From contig NZ_JBEPTK010000002.1 of NCBI RefSeq assembly GCF_040549485.1, forward strand, positions 310,001 to 374,000: a stretch of 64,000 nt of DNA, written 5' to 3'. The notes below the pieces were generated by a model. It had not been told where the DNA came from and made no database searches. It saw only the letters and a program-made list of their open reading frames with translations. Position 1 is the stretch's first letter. Each line of letters starts with the position of its first letter. Origin of the DNA: Constrictibacter sp. MBR-5. GTDB taxonomy: Bacteria; Pseudomonadota; Alphaproteobacteria; JAJUGE01. The translations under genes and the position numbers were made by a program. This document shows, one piece after another, positions 1 through 9,100 of the stretch.

Positions 1-756
1 GTGACCGAGACGGTGGGCGTGCGTCTGGTCGCGGCGACCGAGCGGCCGGGCAGTGCGGCGCTGGGGCGCGATGCGGGCGAGGTGGCCGGGCTCGGCAGTC
101 TGGGCGTGTCGATCGGCGACAACCCGGCAGCCCTGTTTCACACCGCAGATGCCGTGCTGGAGTTCTCGGCCCCTGCGGCGACGACGGCGCACGCGGCGCT
201 GGCGTCGCAGAACGGCAAGATCCACGTCATCGGGACGACCGGCCTGACCGCGCAGGACGAGGCGGCGCTCGCCGAGTCCGCGAAGCGAACGCAGATCGTC
301 TACGCGCCGAACATGAGCGTGATCGTCACGCTGGCGATGGCGCTTGTCGAGCAGGTGGCGGGAATCCTCGGTCCGGACTACGACATCGAGGTGCTCGAGA
401 TGCACCACAAGCACAAGGTCGACGCGCCGTCCGGTACCGCCATCGGCCTGGGCAAGGCGGCGGCGCGCGGCCGCGGCGTCGACCTGGACCAAGTGGCGCA
501 GTGGAGCCGGGAGGGTCACACCGGTCCCCGCAGGGCCGGGGACATCGGCTTCGCCACGCTGCGCGGCGGCGATGTGGTCGGCGACCATACGGTCGTCTTC
601 GCCGGCGAGGCGGAGCGGCTGGAGATCACCCATCGCGCCACCAGCCGGCAGATCTACGCGCGCGGCGCAGTGCGCTCGGCGCTCTGGGCGCGCGACAAGG
701 CGCCCGGCCTGTACGGCATGCGTGACGTGCTGGGGCTCGGGCCGCAGGCCCGCTGA
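1..756 (+). CDS. dapB: 4-hydroxy-tetrahydrodipicolinate reductase, 5'-truncated by window edge
   Basis: Cytosolic NAD(P)H-dependent reductase of the diaminopimelate/lysine pathway. The visible 251 residues contain the GTTG segment (79-82), the APNMS segment (102-106) and the family signature HHKHKVDAPSGTA (135-147) with the catalytic His and Lys. The N-terminal nucleotide-binding loop (GxxGRMG) is absent: the protein already reads as family sequence from its first residues, so the gene almost certainly begins upstream of the window and the GTG at position 1 is not its real start. It converges with panC, only 15 bases separating the two stop codons. Confidence 0.93.
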   Translation: MTETVGVRLVAATERPGSAALGRDAGEVAGLGSLGVSIGDNPAALFHTADAVLEFSAPAATTAHAALASQNGKIHVIGTTGLTAQDEAALAESAKRTQIVYAPNMSVIVTLAMALVEQVAGILGPDYDIEVLEMHHKHKVDAPSGTAIGLGKAAARGRGVDLDQVAQWSREGHTGPRRAGDIGFATLRGGDVVGDHTVVFAGEAERLEITHRATSRQIYARGAVRSALWARDKAPGLYGMRDVLGLGPQAR

Positions 757-771
757 GGCGTCTGGGCTGCG

Positions 772-1602
772 TCAGCCCGGAATGTTGTCGATCAGCCGGA
801 CCCCGCCCAGCCATGCGGCAGCGAGGACGCGGCGCGGGCCGGCGCCCGGCGGGCCCAGCGTCGTGCCGTCGCGAACCTCGACATAGTCGATCGGATCGAA
901 GCCGCCGGCCGCGAGTTCGCGCCGGGCACCCTGGACGGCCTCTACGGGATCGGCGCCCGCCCGCACGGCCACCGCGACACGCTGCAGGACGGCGTGGAGA
1001 AGCGGCGCCTTGCTGCGATTGGCGGGCATCAGGCGCACATTGCGCGACGACAGCGCCAATCCGTCCGCGTCGCGAACCGTCGGGGCGCCTTCGATCGTTA
1101 CGGGAATGTTCAGATCGGCGGCGAACCGCTTTATCACCTGGAGCTGCTGCCAATCCTTCTCGCCGAAGATCGCGACGTCGGGAAGTGCCTGCAGCAGCAG
1201 CTTGCTGACCACGGTGGCGACGCCGTCGAAATGCCCCGGCCTGGCTGCACCCTCCAATTCGTCGCCGATGCCGCGTACCGACACGTTGGTAGCGAAGCCG
1301 GGCGGGTACATCTCTGCCGCGTCCGGTGCGAACAGCAGGTCGCAGCCGATGGACGTCAGCTTCTCGGCATCGGACTCTTCGGTGCGCGGGTAGGCGGCGA
1401 GATCGCTCGCCTGATTGAACTGCTTCGGGTTTACGAACAGCGTCGCCACGGTGCGCCGGCAACGATCCCGGCCGAGGCGGACGAGCGACAGGTGGCCCTC
1501 GTGCAGGGCGCCCATGGTCGGAATCAGCGCCACCGTCTCGCCGGCGGCGCGCCAGCCGCCGATCGTCTCGCGCAGGTCGGCGACCGTGCGGACGATCCTC
1601 AC
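772..1602 (-). CDS. panC: Pantothenate synthetase (pantoate--beta-alanine ligase)
   Basis: Cytosolic ligase joining pantoate to beta-alanine with ATP, the last step of pantothenate (vitamin B5) synthesis. The 276-residue protein has the nucleotidyltransferase motif [13 protein letters not shown] near residues 28-40 (HxGH at 34-37) and a later FGEKDWQQL segment, both typical of PanC. The start is GTG at 1602, whose last bases overlap the panB stop codon as GTGA, so the two genes are translationally coupled with panB first. Length is normal for the family. Confidence 0.96.
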   Translation of the reverse strand: MRIVRTVADLRETIGGWRAAGETVALIPTMGALHEGHLSLVRLGRDRCRRTVATLFVNPKQFNQASDLAAYPRTEESDAEKLTSIGCDLLFAPDAAEMYPPGFATNVSVRGIGDELEGAARPGHFDGVATVVSKLLLQALPDVAIFGEKDWQQLQVIKRFAADLNIPVTIEGAPTVRDADGLALSSRNVRLMPANRSKAPLLHAVLQRVAVAVRAGADPVEAVQGARRELAAGGFDPIDYVEVRDGTTLGPPGAGPRRVLAAAWLGGVRLIDNIPG

Positions 1603-2429
1603 TTGCGGCCTGCCGTCGCGCTGAAGACTTGGTCGGGGCCGGGGAAGCGGCGGGCACGCACGTCGGCGGCGTAGCCGCGCACCGCCTCGGCATAAGCGTC
1701 GCCCAGCATGGCGTAGCGCTTGACGAACTTCGGGCGGAAATCGGGGAACATGCCGACAACGTCGTCGGTCACCAGGATCTGCCCGTCGCAGGTAACCGAC
1801 GCGCCGATGCCGATGGTGGGTATCGGCACGCGCCGCGTTATCTCGCCCGAGAGTTCTTCCATGGTCTTCTCGATGACGATGCCGAAGGCACCGGCCTCCG
1901 CCACCGCGACCGCATCCGCCATGATCCCTTCGGCCTCGGCCTCGCTGCGCCCGCGCACGCCGTAGCCGCCGAGGGCGTTGATCGACTGCGGCGTGAGGCC
2001 GACATGGCCGAGCACCGGCACGCCGCGGCGGGTGAGGAAGCGGATCGTCTCCGCCATCTCGACCCCACCCTCGAGTTTGACCGCGGCACAGCCCGTCTCC
2101 GCCATCACGCGCGCAGCCGACCGGAACGCCTGTGCCGGGGACTCCTCGTAGGCGCCGAAGGGCAGATCGACGACGACGCAGGCACGGGTGCTGCCGCGCA
2201 TCACGGCCTGCCCGTGGGCGATCATCATGTCGAGGGTGACGCCGACCGTGCTCGACATGCCGTAGATCACCATGCCGAGCGAATCGCCGACCAGGATCAG
2301 GTCGACCTCCCCGTCCATCAGTCTGGCGGTCGGTGTCGTGTAGGCGGTCAGGCAGACGATGGGTTCACCACCCTTGCGCGCACGAATGGCGCTGGGGGTG
2401 AGGGCGCGGACTGGTGCGGACTTGCTCAC
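1599..2429 (-). CDS. panB: 3-methyl-2-oxobutanoate hydroxymethyltransferase
   Basis: Transfers a hydroxymethyl group from 5,10-methylene-tetrahydrofolate to 2-oxoisovalerate to make ketopantoate, the first committed step of pantothenate synthesis. The LVGDSLGMV metal-binding segment and the later IEKTMEEL segment with the catalytic Glu are visible. I chose the GTG at 2429 (V-S-K-S-A-P), preceded by a GAGGA sequence about 10 bases upstream, rather than the longer reading frame from 2510, whose extra 27 residues are Arg-rich and unlike the family. That gives 276 residues, the usual size. Operon with panC. Confidence 0.95.
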   Translation of the reverse strand: MSKSAPVRALTPSAIRARKGGEPIVCLTAYTTPTARLMDGEVDLILVGDSLGMVIYGMSSTVGVTLDMMIAHGQAVMRGSTRACVVVDLPFGAYEESPAQAFRSAARVMAETGCAAVKLEGGVEMAETIRFLTRRGVPVLGHVGLTPQSINALGGYGVRGRSEAEAEGIMADAVAVAEAGAFGIVIEKTMEELSGEITRRVPIPTIGIGASVTCDGQILVTDDVVGMFPDFRPKFVKRYAMLGDAYAEAVRGYAADVRARRFPGPDQVFSATAGRK

Positions 2430-2550
2430 GGGAGCGATTCCTCGGCGATCGGCGGAATCCGAGCCGGCACTTCTAGTCCGCCGCGGTTCGGCTTGCAAAT
2501 GTCCCGACATACGGCTGCCGGCGAATCATGCAGGTGCGGCGTGCATGGGC

Positions 2551-2589
2551 ATAAAACAAGGGCCGGACGCCCGACGGCGACCGGCCCTT
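2551..2589 (-). terminator. Rho-independent terminator after ahpD
   Basis: A perfect 9-bp inverted repeat (AAGGGCCGG at 2558-2566 and CCGGCCCTT at 2581-2589). On the minus strand it is followed by TTGTTTTAT, which is the classical hairpin plus U-tract. It lies 20 bases beyond the ahpD stop, so it should end the ahpC-ahpD transcript before panB. Confidence 0.75.
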
Positions 2590-2609
2590 CTCTGGAATCG
2601 GCGCGCCGA

Positions 2610-3161
2610 TCAGGCGGCGGCGCGGGCCGCGCCGGTGGTCGCCTCCTCGGCATCGAGAACGGTGGCGACAGCATGCACCACGGACGCGATGCGGACGGCG
2701 GCCTGGATTGCCTCGGTGGGCATCCCGCCCTTGCGCAGTTCATGCTCGTGCGAATCGACGCACATGCCGCAGCCATTCACGGCGGAGACGGCGAGCGACC
2801 AGAGCTCGAAGTCGACCTTCTCGACGCCGGGCTTGCCGATGACGTTCATCCGCAGGCGCGCCGGCAGCTTGCCGTAGTCCTCGTTCGAGGAGAGATGCAC
2901 GAAGCGGTAGTAGATGTTGTTCATCGCCATGATCGCGGCGGCGGCCTTCGCCGCTTCCAGCGCCTCGGGCGTCAGGCGGGATTCCGTCTCGGCGAGAATC
3001 GCAGCCGTGACGGTCGCGTTGCGCGACGCGATGGCCGAAGCCAGGAAGGCGCCGTCGCGCTGCTGCTGGGTCAGGGCCGCCTCGGTGGACAGGCTCGACA
3101 GGTTCAGCTTCAGGTCCTTGGCGTAGCCGGGGAGCTTCTGCTTCAGCGACTCGATCGACAT
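2610..3161 (-). CDS. ahpD: Alkyl hydroperoxide reductase AhpD (carboxymuconolactone-decarboxylase fold)
   Basis: Small all-helical peroxidase/disulfide reductase that recharges AhpC in many actinobacteria and alphaproteobacteria. The 183-residue protein contains the redox motif C131-G-M-C134 followed by H138 ([13 protein letters not shown]), the catalytic arrangement of AhpD. I start it at ATG 3161; the longer open frame upstream is low-complexity reading through ahpC and has no family similarity. It lies 73 bases downstream of ahpC and ends at a clear terminator, so it is the second gene of the peroxide-defence operon. Confidence 0.95.
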   Translation of the reverse strand: MSIESLKQKLPGYAKDLKLNLSSLSTEAALTQQQRDGAFLASAIASRNATVTAAILAETESRLTPEALEAAKAAAAIMAMNNIYYRFVHLSSNEDYGKLPARLRMNVIGKPGVEKVDFELWSLAVSAVNGCGMCVDSHEHELRKGGMPTEAIQAAVRIASVVHAVATVLDAEEATTGAARAAA

Positions 3162-3234
3162 TTCGGACTCCGGAGTAGGGCAGGGGGACGGTGACCCCCG
3201 CGCGCCCGGACGGGCACGCGGGGTGGAGTCGGAA

Positions 3235-3774
3235 TCAGGCGGCCTGGAGGGTCGCCTCGCCCTTGTTCCAGTTGCAGGGGCACAGCTCGTCCGTCTGCAG
3301 GGCATCGAGAACGCGCAGCACCTCAGCCGGGTTGCGGCCGACGCTGAGGTCGTTGACCGACACGAAGCGGATGATGTTGTCCGGGTCGACGATGAAGGTG
3401 GCGCGCAGGCAGACGCCTTCGGCCTTGTCGAGGATGCCGAGGGATTCGGACAACTCGCGCTTGATGTCGGCGAGCATCGCGAACGGCAGTTCGCGGAGGT
3501 CCTCGTGATCCTTCCGCCAGGCGAGGTGAACGAACTCGCTGTCGGTGCTGACGCCGTAGACGACGGCGTCACGATCGTCGAATTCGCTGTTCATGCGACC
3601 GAATGCCGCGATCTCGGTCGGGCAAACAAAGGTGAAATCCTTCGGCCAGAAGAAGACGATCTTCCACTTGCCGGCATCGGACTCCGACGTGATCTGGGAG
3701 AACGCCTTTGCCATGTCGGTCGAAACGACGGCTTTGAGGTCGAATGCGGGGAACTTGTCGCCAACGGTCAGCAA
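3235..3774 (-). CDS. ahpC: Peroxiredoxin, alkyl hydroperoxide reductase AhpC
   Basis: Thiol peroxidase that reduces H2O2, organic peroxides and peroxynitrite. The 179-residue product has the peroxidatic cysteine C51 in FVCPTE and a C-terminal LCPCNW segment carrying the resolving cysteine(s). No ATG fits. The start is TTG at 3774, supported by a perfect AAGGAGG (3781-3787) six bases upstream, giving an N-terminus [11 protein letters not shown] typical of this AhpC group. The gene is divergent from oxyR and followed by ahpD, matching OxyR-controlled AhpC-AhpD systems in which AhpD, not AhpF, is the reducing partner. Confidence 0.95.
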   Translation of the reverse strand: MLTVGDKFPAFDLKAVVSTDMAKAFSQITSESDAGKWKIVFFWPKDFTFVCPTEIAAFGRMNSEFDDRDAVVYGVSTDSEFVHLAWRKDHEDLRELPFAMLADIKRELSESLGILDKAEGVCLRATFIVDPDNIIRFVSVNDLSVGRNPAEVLRVLDALQTDELCPCNWNKGEATLQAA

Positions 3775-3886
3775 GGGGAACCTCCTTGTGCGGGTGCGCT
3801 GTGGACGCATATGGACGGCATGCATATGCTGCATCGCAACACTTCGGTCCAACGGGATCTCCCGCTTACGGTAATCGCCTAAGCCG
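3775..3886. promoter_or_regulatory. oxyR//ahpC divergent regulatory region
   Basis: 112 bases between two divergent genes that are normally coregulated by OxyR. GCATATG occurs at 3807-3813 and again at 3822-3828, the second as the palindrome GCATATGC (3822-3829). The two copies are 15 bases apart, so a LysR-type tetramer site is possible. I do not see a clear match to the ATAG-N7-CTAT OxyR consensus, so this is inference from position. Confidence 0.4.
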
Positions 3887-4873
3887 ATGAAAGCGCTGCC
3901 GAGCCTCCGCCAGCTCCGGTATCTCGACGCGCTCGCGCGCGAGCGGCATTTCGGCCGTGCGGCAGAGCGCTGCGCCGTGACGCAGTCGAGCCTGAGCGGC
4001 GGCATCCAGGAGCTGGAGGCGCTGCTCGAGGCACAGCTCGTCGAGCGCACGAAGCGCCGTGTCGCCCTGACGCCGCTGGGCGAGGAGATCGTGCAGCGTG
4101 CACGGCGCGTGCTGGTCGAGGCGGAGCATCTGGCGGATCTGGCCGCCGCCGCGCGCGAGCCCCTGACCGGGCGGCTGCGCATGGGCGTCATTCCGACGAT
4201 TGCGCCTTTCCTGCTGCCGCGCCTGCTGCCGGAATTGCGGCGGGCCTATCCGCGCCTGCAGCTCTTCCTGAAGGAGGACCTGACGGCGCGCCTGGTGGAC
4301 GATCTTCGGGCCGGCGTTCTGGACGTGCTGCTGATCGCGCTGCCCTACGACTGCGGCGAGGTCGAGACATCCATCCTGTTCGACGACGCGTTCCAACTCG
4401 CCTGCCACAAGGACCATCCGCTCGCGCGGTCGGAGCAGGTTCCGCTCGATGCCGTGCCGGCGGATTCCCTCTTTCTCCTGCAGGATGGCCATTGCCTGCG
4501 CGAGCATGCGCTGTCCGCGTGCGACATGGGCGGGGACAGGCACCAGCAGTCGTTCGAGGCGACCAGCCTGCACACGCTCGTGCAGATGGTCGACAATCGC
4601 CTCGGCATCACGCTGCTCCCGCAACTCGCCATCGACGCCGGCATCCTGGACGGCACCGACACCGTGGTGCGGGCAATCGCGGGCGAGCCTCAGCAGCGCC
4701 AGATCGGTCTCGTCTGGCGGTCACAGAGCGGTCGCAACCGCGAGCTTCGGATGCTGGCAGACTTCCTGACCGAGGCGCATGCCGCGCTCGTCGGCGGAGT
4801 GAGTGTGGGCGGTACGGCTCAGGGGGCTGCGAGTATCCCGGTGCAGGCTGGCGGCAAAGGCGGCGGCACGTAA
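3887..4873 (+). CDS. oxyR: Hydrogen peroxide sensor OxyR, LysR family
   Basis: LysR-type transcription factor that senses H2O2 by a disulfide switch. The N-terminal winged helix-turn-helix lies at about residues 5-65 (RAAERCAVTQSSLSGGIQELE). In the effector domain, C203 and C212 sit in GHCLREHALSAC, nine residues apart exactly as C199 and C208 of Escherichia coli OxyR. That identifies it as OxyR rather than a generic LysR. It is 328 residues long, divergent from ahpC-ahpD, and presumably activates that operon and represses itself. Its 3' end overlaps the convergent mepA gene by 55 bases. Confidence 0.95.
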   Translation: MKALPSLRQLRYLDALARERHFGRAAERCAVTQSSLSGGIQELEALLEAQLVERTKRRVALTPLGEEIVQRARRVLVEAEHLADLAAAAREPLTGRLRMGVIPTIAPFLLPRLLPELRRAYPRLQLFLKEDLTARLVDDLRAGVLDVLLIALPYDCGEVETSILFDDAFQLACHKDHPLARSEQVPLDAVPADSLFLLQDGHCLREHALSACDMGGDRHQQSFEATSLHTLVQMVDNRLGITLLPQLAIDAGILDGTDTVVRAIAGEPQQRQIGLVWRSQSGRNRELRMLADFLTEAHAALVGGVSVGGTAQGAASIPVQAGGKGGGT

Positions 4874-5622
4874 GCCGGCTTTGGCTTCGACGGCCCCTCG
4901 GCCGGGGGTTCGAACCAGGACGCGAGTTCCGCGCCGCAGCCGTCGCCTTCCGGCGGCGGCTCCTGCGGCTCGCAGGACGGGCTGTCGACCGGGCAGTTGA
5001 GCCGAACGTGGAAATGCGCCGCATGCGCGTACCACGGGCGGATGACCCGCAGCCAGTCGCGGTTCGCCCAACTGCGATCGCACAGGGCCTGCTTCACCCC
5101 CGGATTGACGAAAATGCGCGCGACGCGCGGGTCGGTTGCGGCGAGGCGCAGCATCTCCGCCTGTCGGTCGGTCCAGACGCGCCGGTCCACGTCGCGGAAG
5201 CCGGCCGGCACCATGTACCACTGGTCTGCTTCGGTCGGCCTGGGCGGCGCGTCAAGCCTGTACCAGATGTCGGCGTCCAGCCCCATCTGGTGGCTGCGAT
5301 GGCCCGACGGCATCGGCCCGCCGCGCGGCTGCGACACGTCCTCGACCGTCATGCGGCCCAACCCGGCTTCCTCCATACGAAGCCCGAGGTCGAGGATGTA
5401 GGCCACCATGTCGGGATGCGCGTAGCGCCGGTCCCGGTCAATCTCCGTCAGCTGGAAGCCGGGGCCGGTCTGCGGAATGGTTGAGCCCCCGGCCAGGCAC
5501 CCGGCATTGTATTTTCCGATCGCCTCGGCCGGATGCTGCGACGGTAGTGCTACGCTCGACCAGCCGGCGCCGGGCTGGCCGGCGGCATTCGACGGAACCG
5601 CCAGGGCGGCCACTGCCGCCAC
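4819..5622 (-). CDS. mepA: Penicillin-insensitive murein endopeptidase MepA; start uncertain
   Basis: LAS-type zinc peptidase that cleaves D-Ala-meso-diaminopimelate cross-links in periplasmic peptidoglycan. The zinc-site segments PSGHRSHQMGLDADIW and AAHFHVRLNCP match MepA, and the C-terminal tail is Pro-rich. The start is a problem: a good signal peptide (RRVQPSIRVAAVAAVAALAV..AAG) is encoded up to about 5670, but the frame contains no ATG/GTG/TTG just upstream of it. The nearest candidates are GTG 5622 and GTG 5613, which cut the positively charged part off. I place the start at 5622 provisionally; a non-canonical start near 5650-5710 is possible. Divergent from the M20 peptidase gene. Confidence 0.82.
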   Translation of the reverse strand: MAAVAALAVPSNAAGQPGAGWSSVALPSQHPAEAIGKYNAGCLAGGSTIPQTGPGFQLTEIDRDRRYAHPDMVAYILDLGLRMEEAGLGRMTVEDVSQPRGGPMPSGHRSHQMGLDADIWYRLDAPPRPTEADQWYMVPAGFRDVDRRVWTDRQAEMLRLAATDPRVARIFVNPGVKQALCDRSWANRDWLRVIRPWYAHAAHFHVRLNCPVDSPSCEPQEPPPEGDGCGAELASWFEPPAEGPSKPKPAYVPPPLPPACTGILAAP

Positions 5623-5715
5623 GGCCGCGACGCGGATCGAAGGCTGGACGCGGCGGAGCGTGCTGCGCCACCATGCGCCTCTCGATTCCTTTCGCTTTCC
5701 AGCACGGAGCAGTTC

Positions 5716-7113
5716 ATGTCGCGCGACGCGGCCATCGATCGGGCCATGCGGCTCTTCGACGACGGTACATTCCTGGAGATCCTCGGGCGCCGCGTGGCGA
5801 TCCCGACGGAGAGCCAGAATCCCGACCGTCTGCCGGACCTCAAGCGCTATCTCGACGACGAGATCGGGCCATCCTTCGCGGCGATGGGCCACTCCAGCCG
5901 GGTGTACGCTAACCCGATCGCGGGCGCCGGCCCGGTCCTGCTGGCGGAGCGGATCGAGAATGAGTCGCTTCCGACGGTGCTGGGCTATGGCCATGGCGAT
6001 GTCGTCCTGGGTGACGATGCGAACTGGCGTGAGGGCCTATCGCCCTGGAAGATACAGCGCGACGGCGAGAAGCTCTACGGCCGCGGCACGGCCGACAACA
6101 AGGGCCAGCATACGATCAACATGCTGGCTCTCGAAACGGTCCTCGCCGAGCGGGGCCATCTCGGCTTCAACTCCAAGTTCATGGTGGAGACGGGCGAGGA
6201 GAACGGTTCCGCCGGCGTGCGGGAGGTGATCGAGGCCAACAAGGCCGATTTCAGCGCCAACGTTTTCATCGCGTCCGACGGACCCCGCGTCGCCGCCGAC
6301 CGGCCGACCATCACGCTCGGCAACCGCGGCGCGCGCAACTTCGACCTAGTGGTCGATATGCGCGAGGGTGGCCATCATTCCGGCAATTGGGGCGGCCTGC
6401 TGTCCAACCCCGGAATCATTCTTGCGCATGCGCTGGCGACCATCGTCTCGCCGAAGGGCAGGGTGCTGGTGCCCGGCCTGCTGCCGACACCCATCCCGAA
6501 TTCGGTGCGCGCCGCACTGCGCGACGTCATCCTCGACGCCGGGCCGGGCGCGCCGGCGATCGATCCGGACTGGGGTGAGCCGGGCTTGACGCCGGTCGAG
6601 CGGCTCTATGCCTGGAATACCTTCGAGGTGCTTGCCTTCACCACGGGCACGCCCGGCAAGCCGGTCAACGCGGTGCCGCCGAAGGCGCGCGCCAACTGCC
6701 AGATCCGCTTCGTCGTTGGCTCCAAGCCTGACGAGTTCGTGCCCGTGCTGCGTAAGCATCTCGACGAGCACGGCTTCGGCATGGTGAAGATCGAGCCGCC
6801 GCCGGCGAGCAATGCCGGCGAGTTCGCCGCGACCAGAACCGATCCCGACAGCCCTTGGGCGAAGTGGGCGGCGGAGACGATCGCGTCGGTCAGCGGCAAG
6901 AAGACCGCCGTCGTGCCGAACAGCGCCGGGTCGATCTGCAACGACCTCTTCTCCGACTTGCTCGGCATGCCGACGATCTGGGTGCCCCACTCCTACAGCG
7001 CCTGTTCGCAGCACGCACCGAACGAGCACATCCTGCTCGCCGAGGCGCGCGAGGCCCTGGCGATCATGACGGGACTGTACTGGGACCTGGGCGAGAATCC
7101 GCCGCGAATGTGA
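5716..7113 (+). CDS. M20 family metallopeptidase (ArgE/DapE/ACY1-like)
   Basis: Cytosolic di-zinc hydrolase of amino-acyl amide or peptide bonds. The 465 residues show the M20 metal-site segments GYGHGDVV (first His-x-Asp), YGRGTADNKGQH (bridging Asp) and MVETGEENGS (catalytic/metal Glu-Glu), with a further metal His near the C-terminus (PHSYSACSQHAPNEH). The insertion between them corresponds to the dimerisation lid domain. The substrate cannot be read from the sequence. Neighbours (nitrilase-type carbamoylase, peptide ABC transporter) suggest catabolism of peptides or modified amino acids. Confidence 0.9.
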   Translation: MSRDAAIDRAMRLFDDGTFLEILGRRVAIPTESQNPDRLPDLKRYLDDEIGPSFAAMGHSSRVYANPIAGAGPVLLAERIENESLPTVLGYGHGDVVLGDDANWREGLSPWKIQRDGEKLYGRGTADNKGQHTINMLALETVLAERGHLGFNSKFMVETGEENGSAGVREVIEANKADFSANVFIASDGPRVAADRPTITLGNRGARNFDLVVDMREGGHHSGNWGGLLSNPGIILAHALATIVSPKGRVLVPGLLPTPIPNSVRAALRDVILDAGPGAPAIDPDWGEPGLTPVERLYAWNTFEVLAFTTGTPGKPVNAVPPKARANCQIRFVVGSKPDEFVPVLRKHLDEHGFGMVKIEPPPASNAGEFAATRTDPDSPWAKWAAETIASVSGKKTAVVPNSAGSICNDLFSDLLGMPTIWVPHSYSACSQHAPNEHILLAEAREALAIMTGLYWDLGENPPRM

Positions 7114-7162
7114 GGGGAAGGCGGAACCGGACCGCGTCCCGGTCCCGCCTCGAAAGCCGAGT

Positions 7163-7191
7163 GGGCTGAGCGACCCGCGGCCGCTCAGCCC
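7163..7191. terminator. Convergent hairpin between M20 peptidase and carbamoylase genes
   Basis: Perfect 10-bp inverted repeat GGGCTGAGCG (7163-7172) and CGCTCAGCCC (7182-7191) with a 9-base loop, overlapping the last codons of the minus-strand gene. There is no U-tract on either side, so it may act as a bidirectional stop or 3'-stabilising hairpin. Confidence 0.45.
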
Positions 7192-8162
7192 TTCGCCTGG
7201 GGGCGGATGATGTCGCGCGCTTCGGCCGGGCTCACGACGCCCTTGGTCTCGACGATCAGGCGGTAGCTCGCCGGCTCGCGGTGCTTCGCGAAGTTGAAGA
7301 CGTTCGCCTTATAGGAGTTACAGAGGTCGAGGTCGCAGCGGGCAAAGATCAGTTCGTCGCCCTGGGTCGCGGCCTGTGCGACGGTCTGGCCCGAGGGCGC
7401 GATGATCTGGGTGCCGGCGATCATCGGCACGCCCTCCTCCGGCCCGGCCTTGGCGACGCCCACCACCCATGTGCCGTTCTGGTAGGCGCCCGACTGCATG
7501 ACCAGCTGGTTGTGGAAGAGCGACAGGTCGTCGTGCTCGGGGGTGGGCGGGTTGTGCACCGGCGTGTTGTAGCCGAGGAGGATCATCTCCACGCCCTGCA
7601 GGCCCATCACGCGATAGGTTTCCGGCCAGCGGCGGTCGTTGCAGATGCACATGCCCAGCCGGCCGCCGAATACCTCCCAAACGCCGAATCCAAGGTCGCC
7701 GGGTTCGAAATAGCGCTTCTCCAGGTGCTGGAACGGCCGATAGCTTTCGTGTTCAGCATGACCCGGAAGGTGGATCTTACGGTACTTCGCGACGAGGGCA
7801 CCTGACTTGTCGACGATGATCGAGGTGTTGAAGTGGTGGCGGACGCCCGCTGCGTCGGGCGGCGTCAGTTCGGCATAGCCGAACGAGAAACCGATGCCGA
7901 GGCGCTTCGCCTCGTCGAACAGCGGCTGCGTCTCCGGCCCCGGCATCTCGGTCTCGAAAAAGCGGTCCATCTTGGCCCGATCCTCCGCGAACCAGCGGGG
8001 GAAGAAGGTGGTCAGCGCGAGTTCCGGATAGACGACGAGATCGCAGCCGGCATCGCGCGCCTGCCGCATCAGCGCGATCAGGCGAACGACGACGTCGGCG
8101 CGGCTCTCCTTCAGCGCGATCGGCCCCAGCTGGGCGGCGCCTACGGTCACGATACGGGGCAT
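7185..8162 (-). CDS. N-carbamoyl-D-amino-acid hydrolase-like nitrilase superfamily enzyme
   Basis: Nitrilase-fold amidohydrolase with the Glu-Lys-Cys triad: E47 (VYPELALTTF), K129 (KYRKIHLPG) and C174 in CICNDRRWPE. The last motif and the 325-residue length are characteristic of D-carbamoylases, which release D-amino acids, CO2 and ammonia from N-carbamoyl-D-amino acids, typically downstream of hydantoinase. No hydantoinase gene lies in the window, so the physiological substrate is inferred from family likeness only. The protein is cytosolic with no signal peptide. Confidence 0.88.
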   Translation of the reverse strand: MPRIVTVGAAQLGPIALKESRADVVVRLIALMRQARDAGCDLVVYPELALTTFFPRWFAEDRAKMDRFFETEMPGPETQPLFDEAKRLGIGFSFGYAELTPPDAAGVRHHFNTSIIVDKSGALVAKYRKIHLPGHAEHESYRPFQHLEKRYFEPGDLGFGVWEVFGGRLGMCICNDRRWPETYRVMGLQGVEMILLGYNTPVHNPPTPEHDDLSLFHNQLVMQSGAYQNGTWVVGVAKAGPEEGVPMIAGTQIIAPSGQTVAQAATQGDELIFARCDLDLCNSYKANVFNFAKHREPASYRLIVETKGVVSPAEARDIIRPQAKG

Positions 8163-8376
8163 TCGACGATCCTCGGGCGGCGTGCGGTGGCGGTGAGCCC
8201 ACTGTAGGGGCGCGTGCGGCCGGCTGCCAAGCGCGTCCCTGGCGCGGCTCCCCGCCGAGCACGAGTCATGCCGTGACGGACCAAGCCCCTATTTGGCCCT
8301 CGTATGGCTGGCATGCAATTCGCAGGGGCTACCGCGAACGGCCTTGGGCCTCGGACGCGATAGGGGGAAGATCGCG

Positions 8377-8802
8377 ATGTCGTTTCTCAGCAGGATGAGC
8401 CTCACCCTCGCCGGTACCACGGTATTCGCCGCCGTCGCGTTGACAGGAGCTGCGCCCGCACAGGCGGAGAAGGTGCTTCGTGCGAAGATGCACTCGGACC
8501 TGACAGTGCTCGATCCGATCGCCACGACTGCCTACCAAGGCTTCTCCGGCGGTTGCCAGGATAGCGCCTGGTTCGGCTGGCCCTGCGACGAGACCATCGA
8601 GAAGCTCCGCAGCGACTTCGCTTCCGAGAGCGATCCGGAGAAGAAGAATGAACTCGCCGCGCGGGTCCAGGAGCGCGCCTACGAGATCGTCACGCACCTG
8701 CCGCTCGGCCAGTATTTCTCGCCGATCGCGTACAGCGACAAGTTGAAGGGCGTCTGGCCGTCGGTCGCGCCCGTCTTCTGGGGCCTCGATTTCGAATCCT
8801 GA
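8377..8802 (+). pseudogene. Internally deleted oligopeptide-binding protein (family 5 SBP remnant)
   Basis: The frame starts at ATG 8377 after AGGGGGAAG. It encodes a signal peptide (about 28 residues), the first mature residues KVLRAKMHSDLTVLDPIATTAY, and then jumps directly to the extreme C-terminus starting GCQDSAWFGWPCDE. In the two intact paralogues at 9332 and 11003 these segments are about 400 residues apart (KVIPHADLKNTDPIWTTAY and GCEKAWFGWPCD). So an in-frame deletion removed nearly the whole ligand-binding fold, leaving 141 residues. It could still be expressed and exported, but it cannot bind peptide as the family does. Confidence 0.85.
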
Positions 8803-8826
8803 TCCTGCGAGCGGGCGGAACGGGCG

Positions 8827-9100
8827 ATGTTCCTTTTTTCTGGTCCGGCGAATACTGTCGACCGTCCCGGTCCTGCTGACGGTCGCGGTATTCGTCTTCC
8901 TGATCCTTCGGATCGGGCCCGGCGACCTGGCCGCCGTGCTGGCAGGCGATACGGCTTCCCTCCAGCAGATCGAGGAGATCCGCACCCGGCTGGGGCTCAA
9001 CGAACCGCTCTACAAGCAGTTCGCGATCTGGATGGGGCAGCTGGCGACCGGCGACCTGGACGAGAGCTTCTTCTTCAAGATGCCGGGGAAGGCAGGCTGA
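8827..9100 (+). pseudogene. Frameshifted, truncated DppB-type permease remnant
   Basis: From ATG 8827 the reading frame is lost at a T6 tract (8834-8839). With five T's it would read MFLFLVRRILSTVPVLLTVA and continue through LRIGPGDLAAVLAGD to IWMGQLATGDLDES, closely parallel to the N-terminus of the intact permease at 12643 ([27 protein letters not shown]). The frame then stops at 9098-9100 after about 90 codons, where the intact protein has over 200 more residues. It directly follows the deleted binding-protein remnant, so both are the ruins of a second copy of the transporter operon. Confidence 0.8.

Noticed and set aside
1629-3194. Very long open frame on the plus strand over panB and ahpD
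   Set aside because: It is the antisense shadow of well-identified minus-strand genes in high-G+C DNA; its His/Asp/Gly-rich composition is typical of such shadows.
3801-3830. Canonical OxyR box between oxyR and ahpC
   Set aside because: GCATATG repeats are present but they do not match the known ATAG-N7-CTAT pattern, so no specific site is claimed.
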